Shown: piece by piece, positions 8,882 to 17,524 of the stretch
Layout: each line of letters opens with the position of its first letter
Position numbering within the stretch: position 1 is the first letter of the stretch
NCBI GenBank assembly: GCA_014800895.1
Contig: JAAVFG010000049.1
Span: 1-64,000 of the forward strand
Source: Bacteroidales bacterium
Lineage (GTDB): Bacteria > Bacteroidota > Bacteroidia > Bacteroidales > Muribaculaceae
DNA length: 64,000 nt
Direction of reading: 5' to 3'
The notes under the pieces: model-generated
Database searches by the model: none
Seen by the model: the letters and a program-made list of their open reading frames with translations, nothing else
Told to the model about the DNA's origin: nothing
Position numbers and translations under genes: made by a program

Positions 8882-8910
8882 CCCCTCCGCGACTTAGATT
8901 CGCAGAGGGG
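8882..8910 (-). terminator. Terminator hairpin of the FadL-type gene
   Basis: Stem CCCCTCCGCGA (8882-8892) with TCGCAGAGGGG (8900-8910), one mismatch, loop of seven. It is located 27 bases past the stop of the porin gene. Confidence 0.65.
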
Positions 8911-8937
8911 ACGATCTTTGTTTATTGGGGCCTTTTC

Positions 8938-10347
8938 TTAGATATGAAGGGTCACGCCGATAGCAGGAGTGAAAGCATGGACATGATAGTCTGCCTTGAA
9001 TGTATTCATGACCGGTGCGCCTGTGAGTTTGGTCATCAGGAGATCGGGATACTCTACGGATCTATTCTTTGCTCCCAGACCTGCCACGTATAGGAATGAG
9101 GCATCGATGGAGAGCTGGGGGATGGGATAGAAGCTGAATCCTACGGAGGGCGATATCTTGGTCATGCCGGGAGTCTCGGGATTATAATGTTCCTTATCTA
9201 CCGGAGTGGTATCAACCATCACACCCGCCCTGATCTGAAAGCGTTTGGTCAGGTCATACTGTGCGCCTAAGCTGAAGGTCCAGCTGTTGGAATATTTTTT
9301 TTCGATATGCTGGTTATAGGAAGCGAGGGCATCATCCAGGAAATCAATGTCAAGGCTCTTATAAGTTTTCCAACCGGTGATCTGTGCATCGAAAGCTACT
9401 ACCAATGGAGATATGGGACGATATGCGGCGCCGATTTTAACAACGGCAGGGAGTGGCATCTCGGCAGCAAACTGACTTTGGTTAAGAAGTCCGATCTGAT
9501 TGTCGAGTATACTTTGCGCATGATTATTTGCAAAGCGGAGTGTGGCATTTCCTGCATCGACCTTCATCTTCTGCAATGAGCGGCAGGAAAGACCGACAGT
9601 CCATTTCTCATTTATATCATACATCACGCCGACATTCACACCTAATGCCACCTTTGATTTCCCTTTGAGATTGATGGAGGCGGGAATAGTGGAGGGCCCA
9701 TATTCCTGATAAGCTGCGGGAGGAAGAGCCCCCGCCACTATCAGCATCTGCTGAAGAGTATTGAAGGAACCGGGATCGACCAGTCCTTTATTCAGATCCA
9801 CATTACCCCAGGATATCATCAGGCCCGCACCGATGGAGAGCCCTTTCACGGGGCTCCATGCAAGAGTCGGCTGAATGGTGAAAGATTTGAGAGTGACCGA
9901 CTGGTTGAGTACTGCTCCCGGCCAGTTGTCTGTCCAGTTGATGCCTGAGCCGTAGGGGGTATAGAAGGCGATACCACCTTTCAGGTTCTTATATATAGAA
10001 AAACCGGCGGTGACGCTGAGAGGGGTGGATACACCGTTGTCGGTGGTGAAGGAGGAGCCGTCAGGGAGTGTGGCTTTCGCTGTGGCAAAGATAGGGAGGA
10101 TGGAAGCGGTCGCCTCTACGTTACCTTTTACGGAGGTTAATCCCGCGGGATTGAAAAATTGGGACTCTGCACCGAGATGCATCGCAGTGCCGACATTTCC
10201 CATACCATTCTGACGAGCAGAGAGAGTATTGACCTGATAACCTTCCGCCTTAGACGCGGAAGTGGAGAGAATCATTGCCGCGATGGCGATCGCTCCTTTG
10301 ATCTTGCCCGAAGATAGGGAGAGATGTGAGATAAAACGTTGTTTCAT
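8938..10347 (-). CDS. OmpP1/FadL/TodX-family outer-membrane transporter
   Basis: This 469-residue outer-membrane beta-barrel probably admits hydrophobic molecules such as long-chain fatty acids. It has a long n-region and signal peptide (about residues 1-34), then GYQVNTLSARQNGMGNVGTA and SQFFNPAGL, the FadL-family N-terminal hatch motif (NPA near residue 67). Alternating beta-strand segments run to the C-terminus, which ends in a barrel-like strand (FTPAIGVTLHI). The substrate cannot be told from sequence. A TAATTTTG box lies 60 bases upstream. Confidence 0.88.
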   Translation of the reverse strand: MKQRFISHLSLSSGKIKGAIAIAAMILSTSASKAEGYQVNTLSARQNGMGNVGTAMHLGAESQFFNPAGLTSVKGNVEATASILPIFATAKATLPDGSSFTTDNGVSTPLSVTAGFSIYKNLKGGIAFYTPYGSGINWTDNWPGAVLNQSVTLKSFTIQPTLAWSPVKGLSIGAGLMISWGNVDLNKGLVDPGSFNTLQQMLIVAGALPPAAYQEYGPSTIPASINLKGKSKVALGVNVGVMYDINEKWTVGLSCRSLQKMKVDAGNATLRFANNHAQSILDNQIGLLNQSQFAAEMPLPAVVKIGAAYRPISPLVVAFDAQITGWKTYKSLDIDFLDDALASYNQHIEKKYSNSWTFSLGAQYDLTKRFQIRAGVMVDTTPVDKEHYNPETPGMTKISPSVGFSFYPIPQLSIDASFLYVAGLGAKNRSVEYPDLLMTKLTGAPVMNTFKADYHVHAFTPAIGVTLHI

Positions 10348-10407
10348 TATGCAAGCATTATAAATTTTAGGTAAGTGTCAAAAATTACTCTTGAATACTT
10401 ACTTATG

Positions 10408-10415
10408 CAAAATTA
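10408..10415 (-). promoter_or_regulatory. Candidate -7 box for the FadL-type gene
   Basis: TAATTTTG on the minus strand fits the Bacteroidota -7 element TAnnTTTG. No TTG is seen at the expected -33 distance. Confidence 0.4.
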
Positions 10416-10499
10416 GTAAAAATTAATGGGGTATCTCCCTCTTTTTCATTAATTTTATCTACAGTTTGGCTTAATGAATGACGGCTAATATATATATTT

Positions 10500-11357
10500 A
10501 TGGAAGATATAAGATTAAATAATGGATTAACGGTTCCTGCAATAGGATACGGGACATACAACCTGCCGGATAATGAGGAGGGTATGAATGCAGTCATTTC
10601 CGCGCTCGGGATGGGCTACCGCCTGATAGATGGAGCGGCGGCTTATGGTAATGAGCGGATGGTAGGAGAGGCTGTAAGGAGAAGTAGGATAAGAAGGGAG
10701 GAATTGACACTGACAAGCAAAGTGGCGAATCCCGACCGTGGATACGACTCTACTCTCCATGCCTTTGATAAGACACTGTCAGATCTTGGACTTGATTATC
10801 TTGATCTCTATCTCATCCATTGGCCTGCCGATAAGGCGGTCTATCCTGACTGGGAGATAGTTAATTCCGATACATGGCGTGCCTTGGAGCGATTATACAG
10901 TGAAGGGAGAGTAAAAGGGATAGGGGTAAGTAATTTTATGCCCGAACATCTAAGGGCTCTTCTTCGTGAGGCGGAGATAAAGCCGATGATCAATCAGATA
11001 GAGTTTAACCCCGGTATGCAGCAGCCTGAATGTGTCGCAATATGTAGAGGAAAGGAGATAGTGGTGGAGGCATGGTCGCCCTTGGGACGCGGTAGGATTT
11101 TAGGAAATACTCTTCTTGAAGAGATAGCGCGGAGATATGACAAGAGTGTGGCACAGATCGCTCTCCGGTGGGAGATACAGAGGGGAGCGGTGCCAATCCC
11201 TAAGTCCTCCAATCCGGAGAGGATGAAGGAGAATATGGATATTTTCGACTTTAGTCTGTCAGAGCGGGAGATGTCTGATATTGACGGTCTGGCTCAATTT
11301 GGTAATTCCGGTCTTTCTCCTGAAAATATTGATGCGCATATCGCCGGAAAAAGTTAG
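10500..11357 (+). CDS. Aldo/keto reductase
   Basis: This 285-residue NADPH-dependent oxidoreductase has the AKR (beta/alpha)8 barrel. The catalytic tetrad is complete: Asp44 (RLIDGAAAYG), Tyr49, Lys74 (LTSKV) and His107 (LIHWP). The coenzyme end IPKSSNPERMKENMDIFDF and the GVSNF motif fit the 2,5-diketo-gluconate/AKR5-like group. The substrate cannot be predicted. It is a single gene divergent from the FadL-type gene and converging on the DUF4491 gene. Confidence 0.93.
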   Translation: MEDIRLNNGLTVPAIGYGTYNLPDNEEGMNAVISALGMGYRLIDGAAAYGNERMVGEAVRRSRIRREELTLTSKVANPDRGYDSTLHAFDKTLSDLGLDYLDLYLIHWPADKAVYPDWEIVNSDTWRALERLYSEGRVKGIGVSNFMPEHLRALLREAEIKPMINQIEFNPGMQQPECVAICRGKEIVVEAWSPLGRGRILGNTLLEEIARRYDKSVAQIALRWEIQRGAVPIPKSSNPERMKENMDIFDFSLSEREMSDIDGLAQFGNSGLSPENIDAHIAGKS

Positions 11358-11407
11358 GACGGGACTTAGGAGAAGAGGAAGAGCAGGGGAGAGAAGGTTA
11401 GAAAAGT

Positions 11408-11689
11408 TTACTTACGTTTAGGGTTTTTAGGAAACCACCCTTTTCTAACCCTTTCTCCTTGTTCCTTTATCTCTAATATTGACCAGAAACTTGAGAATGC
11501 CACTACGCCCAGGAGTATTGATCCTGACCCACTTGTGAAAACCGAAAGTACGGCGAATATAATGCCTAAAACAGCGAATATCCATTTCGCTTTTTGTCCT
11601 AAATAATATTCACCTTTGATAACAAGAGGATGGAATAAGCCTATGATAAGAAATGTGAGCAGTCCGATTAGTAATCCTTGATAATTCAT
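11408..11689 (-). CDS. DUF4491 family small membrane protein
   Basis: The 93-residue protein has three hydrophobic segments (about 5-24, 35-52, 56-72) and a basic C-terminus (WFPKNPKRK). The opening NYQGLLIGLLTFLIIGLFHPLVIKGEY split over two membrane turns is typical of DUF4491 proteins of Bacteroidales and Firmicutes. Function unknown. It ends 50 bases from the end of the convergent aldo/keto reductase gene with no clear hairpin between them. Confidence 0.8.
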   Translation of the reverse strand: MNYQGLLIGLLTFLIIGLFHPLVIKGEYYLGQKAKWIFAVLGIIFAVLSVFTSGSGSILLGVVAFSSFWSILEIKEQGERVRKGWFPKNPKRK

Positions 11690-11851
11690 ATTATATAAAG
11701 CGGATAAGTATGTATTCTTATTGGAAAGAGCCCTACTTAGATGGAAATAAATTTACATAGGTTCCTTCCTTCCATCAACGTATTTTCGTGAATGGAGCTT
11801 TGATTATTATATAACGGAGTAGGGGATGATTAAATTATCCGTACTAAGTAT

Positions 11852-11961
11852 ATAACGCGAACGCGGCTAATCTCCCGATCAGCCGCGTTCGCGTGTTTTC
11901 CATAATACTTAACTAAACTAACCTAACATCATGAAACGATTTACTTTTCATCTATTATAAC
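11852..11961 (-). repeat. Hairpin element copy C (identical to copy B)
   Basis: A 110-base repeat identical by eye to 6582-6691, about 5.3 kb away, in the same orientation. The hairpin arms are 11856-11868 and 11881-11893. It sits 25 bases upstream of the -7 box of the MGMT-like gene. Full identity over 110 bases of non-coding DNA implies recent copying or conversion. Confidence 0.85.
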
Positions 11962-11985
11962 AGCATGAATATAAAAAAGTTTGTT

Positions 11986-11993
11986 TAACTTTG
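11986..11993 (+). promoter_or_regulatory. -7 box for the MGMT-like/AGCS operon
   Basis: TAACTTTG matches TAnnTTTG. The predicted transcript start near 12000 falls after a possible TTG codon at 11991, so the ATG at 12012 is the better translation start. Confidence 0.55.
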
Positions 11994-12011
11994 AAGATAA
12001 TTTATCAATTC

Positions 12012-12332
12012 ATGAAATTTGACGGATTGTCTTTCGGCAAGGAGGTAAGGGAGGTAGTAAGGATGATTCCTCGGGGGATGGTGCTTACATATGGAGATGT
12101 ATCCCTTCTCGCCGGCTTTCCCGGACATGCAAGGATGGTAGGGAGAGTATTGGGAATGATCGGTGAGACTTCGGATGTGCCATGCCATAGAGTGGTTAAC
12201 TCTCAGGGGCGTATCGCTCCACACTGGCCCAATCAGGCGGCTCTTCTAAGTGGGGAGGGGGTTATATTCACTCGTCCCGGCTACGTAGATATGAAACAAT
12301 GCCATTGGAAATTTGAAAAATATTTGACTTAA
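12012..12332 (+). CDS. MGMT-family DNA-binding domain protein
   Basis: This protein of 106 residues consists only of the DNA-binding/active-site domain of O6-alkylguanine alkyltransferases. RMIPRGMVLTYGDVSLLAG holds the recognition helix region, GHARMVGRVLG carries the Arg finger, and PCHRVV holds the active-site Cys58. Alkyltransferase-like (ATL) proteins, which lack activity, usually replace this Cys by Trp; here it is kept. The N-terminal domain of full-length Ogt/Ada is absent. The stop overlaps the ATG of the AGCS transporter (TAATG), so the two are cotranscribed. The ATG was preferred over an upstream TTG because of the promoter position. Confidence 0.85.
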   Translation: MKFDGLSFGKEVREVVRMIPRGMVLTYGDVSLLAGFPGHARMVGRVLGMIGETSDVPCHRVVNSQGRIAPHWPNQAALLSGEGVIFTRPGYVDMKQCHWKFEKYLT

Positions 12333-13741
12333 TGATACAGGATTTAGTTACAACAGTTTCCGGGATTCTCACTGATTATGTAATGGTGGCCGGATTATTG
12401 GCAGCCGCTTTAATCTTCACTGTCTTGACCCGAGGAGTGCAGTTTCGGATGGTAGGAGAGATGTTTCGTCTGTTGTTGACCTCGGGGAGGAAATCCGGGT
12501 CTGTAGATGCGAAGCATTCTTCCGTCACCTCCTTTCAGGCATTCGCTATCTCGATAGCCTCCAGGGTAGGGACGGGAAACATGGCGGGAGTAGCGACAGC
12601 AATCGCTATCGGTGGACCCGGGGCGATATTCTGGATGTGGATTACGGCGATCCTGGGAGCCTCAAGTGCTTTTGTGGAGTCCACACTGGCACAGCTCTTT
12701 AAAATAAAAGGGAAGGAATCATTTATGGGAGGACCCGCTTATTATATCCAGAAAGGTATAGGGAAAAGATGGTGGGCAGTGCTTTTTGCTATTTTGATTA
12801 CGCTTACTTTCGGGTTTGCCTTTAATACAGTCCAGTCTAATACAATAGCATCCGCTTATGAGGCGGTGTTTGATTTTCCGAGGGAATGGATGGGAGTTAT
12901 CCTGACTCTGCTCACGCTCCTTATAATCTTCGGTGGAATAAAGAGCATATCTAAATTCAGCGAATGGATCGTACCGGTCATGGCTATCGCCTATCTGCTG
13001 CTTGCCCTGATAATTATTCTTATGAATATCGGGAGCATACCGCATGTGCTGACCATCATAATGGAGAATGCTTTCGGAATAGAGCAGATAGCTGGCGGAA
13101 CATTTGGAATGGTAATCATAATGGGTGTGAAACGCGGACTCTTCAGCAATGAAGCCGGCGAGGGGTCGACTCCTAATGCCGCTGCCACGGCATCGGTGAG
13201 CCACCCGGTAAAGCAGGGATTGATACAGAGCCTCGGGGTCTACACCGATACCCTTCTGATATGTTCAGCGACCGCCTTCATTATACTTTGCAGCGGTATC
13301 TATCCGGAGGGTCATGACGGAATCGTGCTGACACAAAAGTCGATTGACACCGCATTAGGGGGAGGGCATAATTACGGCTCTGTTTTTGTGAGTATCGCTA
13401 TTTTCTTTTTTGCCTTCACCAGTATAATAGCCAATTATTATTACGGTGAGACAAATCTAAGATTTATTAGAAACAGCAATCGGATGGTCAATATCTATCG
13501 ACTGACAGTCGGCGTAATGGTGTATTTAGGTGCGGTCACATCGTTAGACCTTGTCTGGGGCTTTGCTGATATCACAATGGCATTGATGACTATATGCAAT
13601 CTCGTCGCCATATTATGGCTCGGTAAATATGCCGTGAGATGTCTCAGAGATTATCAACGACAGAGGCGTGAAGGGAAAGATCCTGTATATAAGTCTTCCG
13701 TCATACCTGAAATTGCTACGGAAACAGAGTGTTGGAAATAG
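12332..13741 (+). CDS. Alanine/glycine:cation symporter (AGCS family)
   Basis: This 469-residue inner-membrane transporter imports alanine or glycine with Na+ or H+. About eleven hydrophobic segments are visible. Family signatures present are SIASRVGTGNMAGVATAIAI near residue 90, the following GGPGAIFWMWITA, and KRGLFSNEAGEGSTPNAAA near 270. The C-terminal 35 residues are hydrophilic (RDYQRQRREGKDP). It is the second gene of a two-gene operon with the MGMT-like protein and is followed by a very strong terminator. Confidence 0.95.
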   Translation: MIQDLVTTVSGILTDYVMVAGLLAAALIFTVLTRGVQFRMVGEMFRLLLTSGRKSGSVDAKHSSVTSFQAFAISIASRVGTGNMAGVATAIAIGGPGAIFWMWITAILGASSAFVESTLAQLFKIKGKESFMGGPAYYIQKGIGKRWWAVLFAILITLTFGFAFNTVQSNTIASAYEAVFDFPREWMGVILTLLTLLIIFGGIKSISKFSEWIVPVMAIAYLLLALIIILMNIGSIPHVLTIIMENAFGIEQIAGGTFGMVIIMGVKRGLFSNEAGEGSTPNAAATASVSHPVKQGLIQSLGVYTDTLLICSATAFIILCSGIYPEGHDGIVLTQKSIDTALGGGHNYGSVFVSIAIFFFAFTSIIANYYYGETNLRFIRNSNRMVNIYRLTVGVMVYLGAVTSLDLVWGFADITMALMTICNLVAILWLGKYAVRCLRDYQRQRREGKDPVYKSSVIPEIATETECWK

Positions 13742-13785
13742 ATCAAAGCCTCTCAGGATACTTTGCTATCCTGAGAGGCTTTGAT
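13742..13785 (+). terminator. Bidirectional terminator after the AGCS gene
   Basis: A 19-bp perfect stem (13742-13760 with 13767-13785) and six-base loop, between the AGCS gene and the convergent membrane protein gene at 13802. Confidence 0.85.
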
Positions 13786-13801
13786 TATTCTTTGGTATAG
13801 A

Positions 13802-14356
13802 CTACACGGTCTCGTTTATCTCCTTATACTCATTCATAAATTTGCGAAACTGTATCAATCCGCCGAAGAAGCCTACGACCGCCCCGGCAAATATACCCGC
13901 GAGCACCCAGACATCAGTCTGGAATGAGTAAACCATCATCCCGATCACTATGAGAGCGAAAGGGAAAAGAAACATCATCGACTGAAGATGACGCTTACGA
14001 TAGTGGACCGCTTTTTCAATCACCTCCTTTACAGTCATTTTGTAGCAGTTGATGGAAGCTACTCCGCGTGATAGGAGAAAGTCAAGTAAGGAGCAGAGCG
14101 CGAAATAGACTATCATCGCAATAGGGATGGTGTGTCCTAATTCCCTACTATAGAAGAGAGAATTATTCATCATCCACGCTGCCGACATAAAAGCGCAGGA
14201 GAGAGAAAGCAAAGAGAAGCGGCGATAACGACACACAAGTCTTTCCAGTGCCGTCTCTTTCTTATGGATGAATATACTTTCAAATTCATCCGGAGTGGGA
14301 TTATACATTTTACGGGCAGCCTCAGCCCAAGTTTTTTTGATTTCTTCAGGTGTCAT
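13802..14356 (-). CDS. Membrane protein partner of ECF sigma factor
   Basis: The 184-residue protein has a soluble N-terminus of about 45 residues (PEEIKKTWAEAARKMYNPT) and four likely membrane helices in two pairs (about 46-66, 72-94; 122-140, 145-168). The start lies one base after the sigma factor stop, so the two are cotranscribed. This position and layout suggest an anti-sigma factor or a membrane sensor for the sigma factor. No known anti-sigma domain is recognised, so this is inference from context. Confidence 0.7.
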   Translation of the reverse strand: MTPEEIKKTWAEAARKMYNPTPDEFESIFIHKKETALERLVCRYRRFSLLSLSCAFMSAAWMMNNSLFYSRELGHTIPIAMIVYFALCSLLDFLLSRGVASINCYKMTVKEVIEKAVHYRKRHLQSMMFLFPFALIVIGMMVYSFQTDVWVLAGIFAGAVVGFFGGLIQFRKFMNEYKEINETV

Positions 14357-14357
14357 A

Positions 14358-14951
14358 TCAGATAGATTTAGAGATTTTCTGTTTTATACGGTTTATTCTC
14401 ACAGCCACATTATTCCGGGAGATACCGGTGACGGTAGCTATCTCCTCATAGCTCCGCTCATCAAGCCACATTGTAATGATTGCCTTATCAAGAGGAGAAA
14501 GAGTGGAAATTTGGTAATGAAGCCATTCGATGCTTTCATTTGAAGCGTAGTCGGGATCCTCTGATGCTCCGTATTCCTCCTCCAGCGGGGAAGTAGATAT
14601 CTTCCGTTTCTTGGTTCTGATAGTAGAGACGCAGGTATTCAGAGCCACGCGGTAAAGCCAAGTGGAAAGGGAGGAATCGCCTCGGAATGAATTGAGACCT
14701 TTCCAGATATTGATAAGTATATCCTGGCGCAGATCCTTTATATCCTCGGCATTATCAGCATAAGAGAAGCAGATACCTGAGATCATATTGCCATAATCGC
14801 GTAAGATATCAGTAAACTCCCGTTCCTTATCCCGGCTATTGGAGAAGAGGTTAGAAGAGAGGGCAGCGAAGAAAGAGCATATTCGCTCCTTCAAAGTGTC
14901 TGTAAATTCTTTTATTATGTGAGTGTCATACTCTAATTCCAGAAGCATCAT
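14358..14951 (-). CDS. ECF-type RNA polymerase sigma factor
   Basis: The protein has 197 residues. Region 2 is visible at about 45-115 (DLRQDILINIWKGLNSFRGD, then STWLYRVALNTC) and region 4 at about 145-197 (LSPLDKAIITMWLDERSYEEI and ISRNNVAVRINRIKQK). About 40 residues precede the usual ECF start, without a better internal ATG. It directs RNA polymerase to a small regulon, probably in response to a signal passed by the membrane protein encoded next. The target promoters are not known. Confidence 0.92.
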   Translation of the reverse strand: MMLLELEYDTHIIKEFTDTLKERICSFFAALSSNLFSNSRDKEREFTDILRDYGNMISGICFSYADNAEDIKDLRQDILINIWKGLNSFRGDSSLSTWLYRVALNTCVSTIRTKKRKISTSPLEEEYGASEDPDYASNESIEWLHYQISTLSPLDKAIITMWLDERSYEEIATVTGISRNNVAVRINRIKQKISKSI

Positions 14952-15026
14952 ATCATTCCTGTTATTTCAATCTACATCTTATTAGTAGTCCGAAAATAAA
15001 TAAAATTACAGTAGCCCCCAAAAAAA

Positions 15027-15060
15027 CGGCTTGTTCCGGTCTTAAGTCCGAAACAAGCCG
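15027..15060 (-). terminator. Intrinsic terminator of tyrS
   Basis: Stem CGGCTTGTT (15027-15035) with AACAAGCCG (15052-15060), with further inner pairing. It is followed on the minus strand by seven T residues, and lies 28 bases past the tyrS stop. Confidence 0.88.
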
Positions 15061-15087
15061 ATTCAAAATATTCATGACATCGTTTTA

Positions 15088-16380
15088 TTACACTGCCTTG
15101 ATCAGGAAATGATTTTTCTTTCCTTTCTGGATATGGATGTACTTGTCGCCGAGGAGAGCTGAGGCATCGATAGTGCCGTTGGGATCGGTGTATTTCTCTT
15201 TATTGATGCTGACGCCATTACCCTGTACCATTTTGCGCGCCTCGCCCTTGGATGAGAATACCGGAGTCTTTACTGCCAGAAGGTCAAGAACCGGGATACC
15301 GGCTTCAAGCTCTGCCTTGCTTACCTCAAACATCGGTACTCCTTCGAATACGTCAAGGAGGGTCGCCTCATCGAGATTCTTCAGAGCTTCGGCAGCCGAA
15401 TTGGAGAATAGTATTTTGGAAGCCTCCACAGCCGCCTCATAGTCTTTCTCGCTATGCACCATTATAGTCACTTCCTTGGCAAGACGTTTCTGCAAAGGAC
15501 GCTGACCGGGATCCTGCTTATGCTCTTCAACGAGCGCTTCAATCTCCTCCTTAGTGAGAGAGGTGAAGATCTTGATGTATTTCTCGGCATCTGCATCTGA
15601 AACATTGAGCCAGAACTGATAGAACTTGTAGGGGGAGGTGTATTTGGGGTCAAGCCAGACGTTACCGCTCTCGGTCTTGCCGAATTTTCCTCCGTCAGCC
15701 TTGGTGATGAGAGGGCAGGTAAGGGCAAATACCTCGCCTCCGTTCTTACGACGTATGAGCTCGGCGCCGGTAGTGATATTACCCCATTGATCCGAACCGC
15801 CTAACTGGAGTTTACAGTTTTTCGCTTCATATAGATGCAGGAAGTCAAAACCCTGGAGGAGCTGATAAGTGAACTCTGTGAAGCTGAGACCGTCGCGCGC
15901 CTCTCCGTTAAGACGTTTCTGCACGCTGTCCTTTGCCATCATATAATTGACAGTGATATGCTTGCCGATCTCGCGCGCGAAGTCAAGGAAAGTTATATCC
16001 TTGGTCCAGTCGTAGTTGTTGACAAGCTCGGCGCGGTTGGGAGCGTCGCTTTCGAAGTCAAGGAATTTCGCCAGCTGTTTCTTGATGGCTTCCTGATTAT
16101 GGCGGAGAGTAGCCTCATCGAGGAGGTTACGCTCCGCTGACTTGCCGGAGGGGTCGCCGATCATACCTGTGGCGCCCCCGACAAGAGCCAACGGTTTATG
16201 ACCGCAACGCTGGAAATGGCGGAGCATCATCACGCCGCAGAGGTGACCGATATGAAGGGAATCGGCGGTGGGGTCAATACCGAGGTAGGCAGTGGTCATC
16301 TCTTTTTTCAACTGCTCATCGGTGCCGGGCATCATGGTATGAATCATACCGCGCCAGGTTAATTCTTCTATGAAATCCAT
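15088..16380 (-). CDS. tyrS: Tyrosyl-tRNA synthetase
   Basis: The enzyme charges tRNA-Tyr with tyrosine using ATP in the cytoplasm. At 430 residues it is the usual TyrS1 length. The class I HIGH motif is SLHIGH near residue 38-43, and the KMSKS-type loop is KFGKTESG near 233. The tyrosine-binding [11 protein letters not shown] and GGSDQWGNI are present. A C-terminal S4 RNA-binding domain covers about 355-425 ([19 protein letters not shown]). It is monocistronic. Two REP-like repeats lie 30-115 bases upstream of the start. Confidence 0.97.
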   Translation of the reverse strand: MDFIEELTWRGMIHTMMPGTDEQLKKEMTTAYLGIDPTADSLHIGHLCGVMMLRHFQRCGHKPLALVGGATGMIGDPSGKSAERNLLDEATLRHNQEAIKKQLAKFLDFESDAPNRAELVNNYDWTKDITFLDFAREIGKHITVNYMMAKDSVQKRLNGEARDGLSFTEFTYQLLQGFDFLHLYEAKNCKLQLGGSDQWGNITTGAELIRRKNGGEVFALTCPLITKADGGKFGKTESGNVWLDPKYTSPYKFYQFWLNVSDADAEKYIKIFTSLTKEEIEALVEEHKQDPGQRPLQKRLAKEVTIMVHSEKDYEAAVEASKILFSNSAAEALKNLDEATLLDVFEGVPMFEVSKAELEAGIPVLDLLAVKTPVFSSKGEARKMVQGNGVSINKEKYTDPNGTIDASALLGDKYIHIQKGKKNHFLIKAV

Positions 16381-16409
16381 ATATTTTTGCTTTAGTATTT
16401 TTATTATTA

Positions 16410-16496
16410 TCTCGGCACAGCCGAGGCGGGAACGGCTTCGCGCTGACCGGCGAGCTTTATCTCGGCAGAGGTGAGGGAGGGACCGGCTTCGCGCTC
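16410..16496 (+). repeat. Two REP-like hairpin repeats upstream of tyrS
   Basis: Two units starting near 16411 and 16461 (50-base period) match the units around the transposase at 45-46.5 kb, keeping the shared block CGGCTTCGCGCT. In the first unit the stem is CTCGGC/GCCGAG instead of GCGGC/GCCGC, so changes on both arms preserve pairing. The second is decayed. Confidence 0.75.
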
Positions 16497-16508
16497 AGGA
16501 GGGGAGCC

Positions 16509-17486
16509 TTACGGCTGCGAGGAGAGGAATTGCATGAGCGAATTGCCGACTGCGCCTAAGGTCTCCGTGGAGATATTCTCAAGATTATCGGAGGAGGTGT
16601 GCCATGTAGGATTAAATCCTGTGCCGGCTCGATAATCGATAATGTCAATGGCGGGAATACCGGCTTTCAGGAGCTCTATGTGATCGTCTGTCACAGCTCC
16701 TCCTATCTCATTGGTGAATAATTCGGGATATCCCGCTTCGGCGGCGGCTTTCCAGAAAGCATTGTTTATGGCAGCCGCATATCTTTGTGAGAAATACTCG
16801 CGCGGGAAAGTTGCCTCTTTCCCTCCGACCATGTCCAAAAGTATAGCCATCTTGGGGGCATATCCGGGGAGGATCGGGTTATTGGCGAAATAGCGCGCTC
16901 CCATAGCCCAGGATTCATCATCTCCGTCAGTGCCCCAGTCTTCGGCATCAACGAAGAGGATATCCACTCCTTTCTTAGAGCCTGTGGCTTTCAGCTGACG
17001 GGCTGCCTCAAGGAGCACCGCCACACCGCTTGCTCCATCATTCGCACCATCCACGGGGGTATTCCTCTTGGAGATGTCGGGATCCTGATCCGCCCATGGA
17101 CGGCAATCATAGTGAGCCAAAAGGAGGATACGATCTTCCGCTCCCGGATTAAACTGTCCGAATATATTACGCGCTGTTATGGGGGTATTGTCGAAGGTAG
17201 TGAGTCCTGCTTTCTGCTCTGTCACTTCCGCCCCATGGCGTTTTAATTCCGCCACAAGCCAGTCTCCAGCTTTGCGGTGAGCCTCAGTGTTGGGGACACG
17301 CGGTCCGAACTCCACCTGCCTTGCCAAATATTTATAAGCTGAATCAGCAGAGAATGATGGAGTGATATTCTCATTGACAGACGCTGTCTCAGCTGCAGAG
17401 ACGCCATTCTCTCCCTTATCGGAGGATTTAGCGGCGCATGAGCCCAGTGCCAGGCTGACAATCAATATTAAAGGATATAAAGACAT
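16509..17486 (-). CDS. M28-family peptidase / glutaminyl cyclase-like lipoprotein
   Basis: The 325-residue protein starts with a lipoprotein signal (SLYPLILIVSLALGSC, lipobox LGSC near residue 17). The zinc aminopeptidase fold of family M28 follows. HYDCRPW carries a metal His and Asp, GANDGASGVAVLLEAARQL carries the bridging Asp, and FVDAEDWG carries the catalytic and metal acids. FGPRVPNTEAHRKAGDWL is the opening typical of the Bacteroidales glutaminyl-peptide cyclotransferase-like group. It could be an aminopeptidase or a QC; sequence alone does not decide. A promoter placed four bases before the ATG implies a leaderless transcript. Confidence 0.88.
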   Translation of the reverse strand: MSLYPLILIVSLALGSCAAKSSDKGENGVSAAETASVNENITPSFSADSAYKYLARQVEFGPRVPNTEAHRKAGDWLVAELKRHGAEVTEQKAGLTTFDNTPITARNIFGQFNPGAEDRILLLAHYDCRPWADQDPDISKRNTPVDGANDGASGVAVLLEAARQLKATGSKKGVDILFVDAEDWGTDGDDESWAMGARYFANNPILPGYAPKMAILLDMVGGKEATFPREYFSQRYAAAINNAFWKAAAEAGYPELFTNEIGGAVTDDHIELLKAGIPAIDIIDYRAGTGFNPTWHTSSDNLENISTETLGAVGNSLMQFLSSQP

Positions 17487-17490
17487 ATTG

Positions 17491-17521
17491 CAAAATTAGT
17501 CATAAACTTTGAAATAGCCAA
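17491..17521 (-). promoter_or_regulatory. Promoter of the M28 peptidase gene, leaderless geometry
   Basis: On the minus strand TTG (17521-17519), 20 bases, then TAATTTTG (17498-17491) matches the Bacteroidota consensus. Only CAAT separates the box from the ATG, so the transcript would start at or beside the start codon. Confidence 0.65.
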
Positions 17522-17524
17522 TGA

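Noticed and set aside
11991-12011. TTG start for the MGMT-like protein
   Set aside because: The TTG overlaps the -7 box TAACTTTG, so it would precede the transcript start. The ATG at 12012 gives a normal family N-terminus.
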